The translations under genes were made by a program, and so were the position numbers. From contig CALVHJ010000024.1 in assembly GCA_944327425.1 (NCBI GenBank), positions 1 through 14,997 of the forward strand: a DNA stretch of 14,997 bases, in the 5' to 3' direction. Under the pieces are notes generated by a model. The model saw nothing but the letters and a program-made list of their open reading frames with translations, did not search any database and was not told where the DNA came from. Shown here piece after piece: positions 13,401 through 14,997 of the stretch. The first letter of the stretch is position 1. Each line of letters opens with the position of its first letter. The DNA comes from an uncultured Bacilli bacterium. Its GTDB lineage: Bacteria > Bacillota_I > Bacilli_A > RF39 > UBA660.

Positions 13401-13429
13401 ATTTTATCATCTTTTATAGTAATTTTCAA
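13401..13429 (-). promoter_or_regulatory. Promoter of parB/noc
   Basis: On the minus strand, -35 TTGAAA (13429-13424), a 17-nt spacer ending TGA, and -10 TAAAAT (13406-13401). The predicted start is about 6-8 nt before the ATG at 13388, which leaves no room for a normal ribosome site for that codon. Confidence 0.68.
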
Positions 13430-13477
13430 CTTTATTTCGATAATTTAAGTAGAAAAGAAACAGGGAGTTTTCTTTAT

Positions 13478-13500
13478 CTTAAAAATTTTAACTTTTTAAG
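13478..13500. repeat. Perfect 8-bp inverted repeat between parB and the Ig-domain gene
   Basis: CTTAAAAA (13478-13485) and TTTTTAAG (13493-13500) flank a 7-nt spacer. Neither strand has a T run after it, so it is not a textbook terminator. A second dyad lies beside it, AAAGAAA (13454-13460) with TTTCTTT (13469-13475). They are the only structures found downstream of the gene ending at 13538, so one may still act as its transcript end. Confidence 0.4.
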
Positions 13501-13537
13501 TGCCATATGTAACATTTGATTTTTTAGATAATAATTT

Positions 13538-14997
13538 TTAATTTATTATTGATACGCCATTACTGTGGATATATGTATTGCTAGTGAATCCATAGTTGTC
13601 TTGAGCTTTTACTCTTGCTATCATGGATTTTGCATTTGGAATGGGTATATTATATGTTCTATTACTAGTTGTTGCGGCTGTAGTCCAAGATAATCCTCCA
13701 TCTGTACTATATTCATAATTATAACTAATTGTTCCTCCATAACTATTAGAACGATTATTTACTGTAGCAATAACATTTGATCCAGATATTGATAGTGTTA
13801 CACTATTAGGATCAATGATATCACTTCCTTGATAGGTGTACCAATATGCTCCACTTATTTCATCATTTGGATAAGTATCACTAGATAGACTTGATAAAGT
13901 TCCATTTAAAGCACCTTTAACATATTCAGTTCCAAAAAGAAGTAGGCTTATTTTATCAGAATAGTCATATCCAGAAGGTTGTGAATTTAAATAACAAATT
14001 CCATTGCTACCTAAAGAAAGATACAACATAGAGTCTTCTTCGGCGTAAAAGAATATATTCGACATAAGAAAACTGGAAATACTGCCATCTAGAGAAACGC
14101 TGATATAATCTCCTTGTTCTACTGGTATCCAAATAATAGCACTTGCTCTTCTTAACTCATAAGTTGATGTAGAAATATTACCTGTTAAAGTTATTATTTC
14201 ATCTTCAGTGTTTATGTCAACTGTTTTAGAAGTTTTTATGTATACGATATCGCCAATAACAGGATCATCACCATTATCATCTGTTAAATAAAACCATTTT
14301 CCTAAATTATAGTTTAATACATTTTTTGCAACTGTTCTATATCTATTCCAAACATACCTGTTTGTATTACTTACACTTCCTATTTGAACAGGACTTGTTG
14401 CAATTATGTTATTTCCACTTTTATCTGTAATTGATGCTTGAACAATAGCTGTGCCATTGGCTCTTCCGGTAACTATTCCCGTTTGTGAATTTATACTTGC
14501 AAAGGTACTTCCTGAAGTTATTGAATAGTTAATACTTTCATATTCAGCATCTACTATTAAATTAGGACTTGTTGTTCTGTTAACCGTCGTTGCATTGTAT
14601 GTTAATGAGGCTAAAGTTATGCCAGGTGTTTCGTCAAAATATAAATAACATTTAGCTTTTCTTCCACTGTTATTATTTATACTTAAGTTTAAATCACTAT
14701 ATCCTATAGTTACACTATCATTTCTAATATATTCCCCATTACCATTATCAGTTGTACAATAACTATTTGTATTATCTAATGTATAAATACTATCACTCAT
14801 ACTTGATACATAATTAGTTATATTAGTACTACTAGTATATACATCTAAAGATGTGTTATTATTCCAAGTATATTCTAAATTACTATTTACATATACTTCC
14901 ATTATCCGAAAATTATAGGGTGTATAGTTAACTGTGCTATCAACAACTGGTACACTAGCAGTACTCCTATATCTAGCACTACTAAAATTAAGTATTA
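13538..14997 (-). CDS. Ig-like (Big_2) secreted or phage-type structural protein, 5'-truncated by window edge
   Basis: The reading frame is open to the right edge: 31 codons upstream of the in-frame ATG at 14902 contain no stop, and that ATG has no ribosome site, so the real start lies outside the window. Numbering from that ATG, residues about 99-175 form a bacterial Ig-like group 2 domain with its signature TGIVTGRANGTAIVQASI (141-158). Residues about 180-345 are beta-rich and aromatic (YVWNRYR, WIPVEQGDYISV). Residues 364-454 form another Ig/fibronectin-like domain (YEYSTDGGLSWTT...ARVKAQDNYG). Ser, Thr, Asn and Tyr dominate. There is no C-terminal LPXTG or membrane anchor. It could be a secreted adhesin or a prophage tail/receptor-binding protein; the C-terminal module resembles ones I associate with both. 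Confidence 0.72.
   Translation of the reverse strand, partial: ILNFSSARYRSTASVPVVDSTVNYTPYNFRIMEVYVNSNLEYTWNNNTSLDVYTSSTNITNYVSSMSDSIYTLDNTNSYCTTDNGNGEYIRNDSVTIGYSDLNLSINNNSGRKAKCYLYFDETPGITLASLTYNATTVNRTTSPNLIVDAEYESINYSITSGSTFASINSQTGIVTGRANGTAIVQASITDKSGNNIIATSPVQIGSVSNTNRYVWNRYRTVAKNVLNYNLGKWFYLTDDNGDDPVIGDIVYIKTSKTVDINTEDEIITLTGNISTSTYELRRASAIIWIPVEQGDYISVSLDGSISSFLMSNIFFYAEEDSMLYLSLGSNGICYLNSQPSGYDYSDKISLLLFGTEYVKGALNGTLSSLSSDTYPNDEISGAYWYTYQGSDIIDPNSVTLSISGSNVIATVNNRSNSYGGTISYNYEYSTDGGLSWTTAATTSNRTYNIPIPNAKSMIARVKAQDNYGFTSNTYIHSNGVSIIN

Noticed and set aside
13453..13500. Standard terminator between the Ig-domain gene and parB
   Set aside because: The two dyads are made almost only of A-T pairs and neither is followed by a T run on the needed strand.
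13538..14902. ATG at 14902 as the true start of the Ig-domain protein
   Set aside because: The frame stays open 31 codons further to the window edge and there is no ribosome site before the ATG.
1..14997. CRISPR array, insertion sequence, integrase or attachment-site duplication
   Set aside because: No regularly spaced repeats, transposase motifs or long terminal inverted repeats were seen; the tRNA-His 3' end shows no repeated copy elsewhere in the window by eye.

Overview
This window is very A+T-rich and has the look of a low-GC Bacillota genome, probably an uncultured anaerobic gut Bacilli/Clostridia-type bacterium. Signs are Spo0J/Noc-type ParB, PadR and TetR regulators, consensus sigma-A promoters (TTGACA/TATAAT with 16-18 nt spacers), GGAGG-type ribosome sites, a 2Fe superoxide reductase and secreted Ig-like repeat proteins. 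TGG is used for Trp and the PadR gene ends in TGA, so the ordinary bacterial code applies. The placement is inference; no marker gene here fixes the species.

Layout, left to right. Positions 1-350 hold the 5' end of an unknown gene leaving the window (minus), a terminator and a tRNA-His gene with its own promoter (minus). Next come an FAD oxidoreductase with a C-terminal Rieske [2Fe-2S] domain (plus) and, converging on it with overlapping stop codons, a 562-aa protein whose C-terminus resembles the helicase-associated domain of XPB/Ssl2-like proteins (minus). A divergent promoter region with a terminator-like 5'-leader hairpin precedes a broken DUF2075 nuclease-helicase gene (plus, 3622-5471). 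It carries an in-frame TAA and a 2-nt frameshift, and removing both restores one continuous protein.

From 5503 to 9972 everything reads leftwards: a two-gene operon (Clp-type single AAA+ ATPase, then a DapB/2,4-diaminopentanoate-dehydrogenase-like NAD(P) enzyme), desulfoferrodoxin, and a PadR regulator coupled by an ATGA overlap to a HAAS-domain multi-pass membrane protein. A small membrane-anchored protein (plus) diverges from padR and abuts the stop of a Sua5-type threonylcarbamoyl-AMP synthase gene (minus). That gene follows a TetR-family regulator whose strong promoter overlaps a probable autoregulatory operator. The right end has an unusually long ParB/Noc-family protein without an adjacent parA, and a 5'-truncated secreted or phage-like Ig-domain protein running off the edge.

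No gene-free stretch exceeds 300 bases. No CRISPR array, insertion sequence, rRNA or integrase was seen. The most noteworthy items are the two-lesion DUF2075 pseudogene and its leader structure, the single-ring Clp ATPase paired with a dehydrogenase, the nearly leaderless GTG start of padR, and the ParA-less, long-linker ParB/Noc protein.
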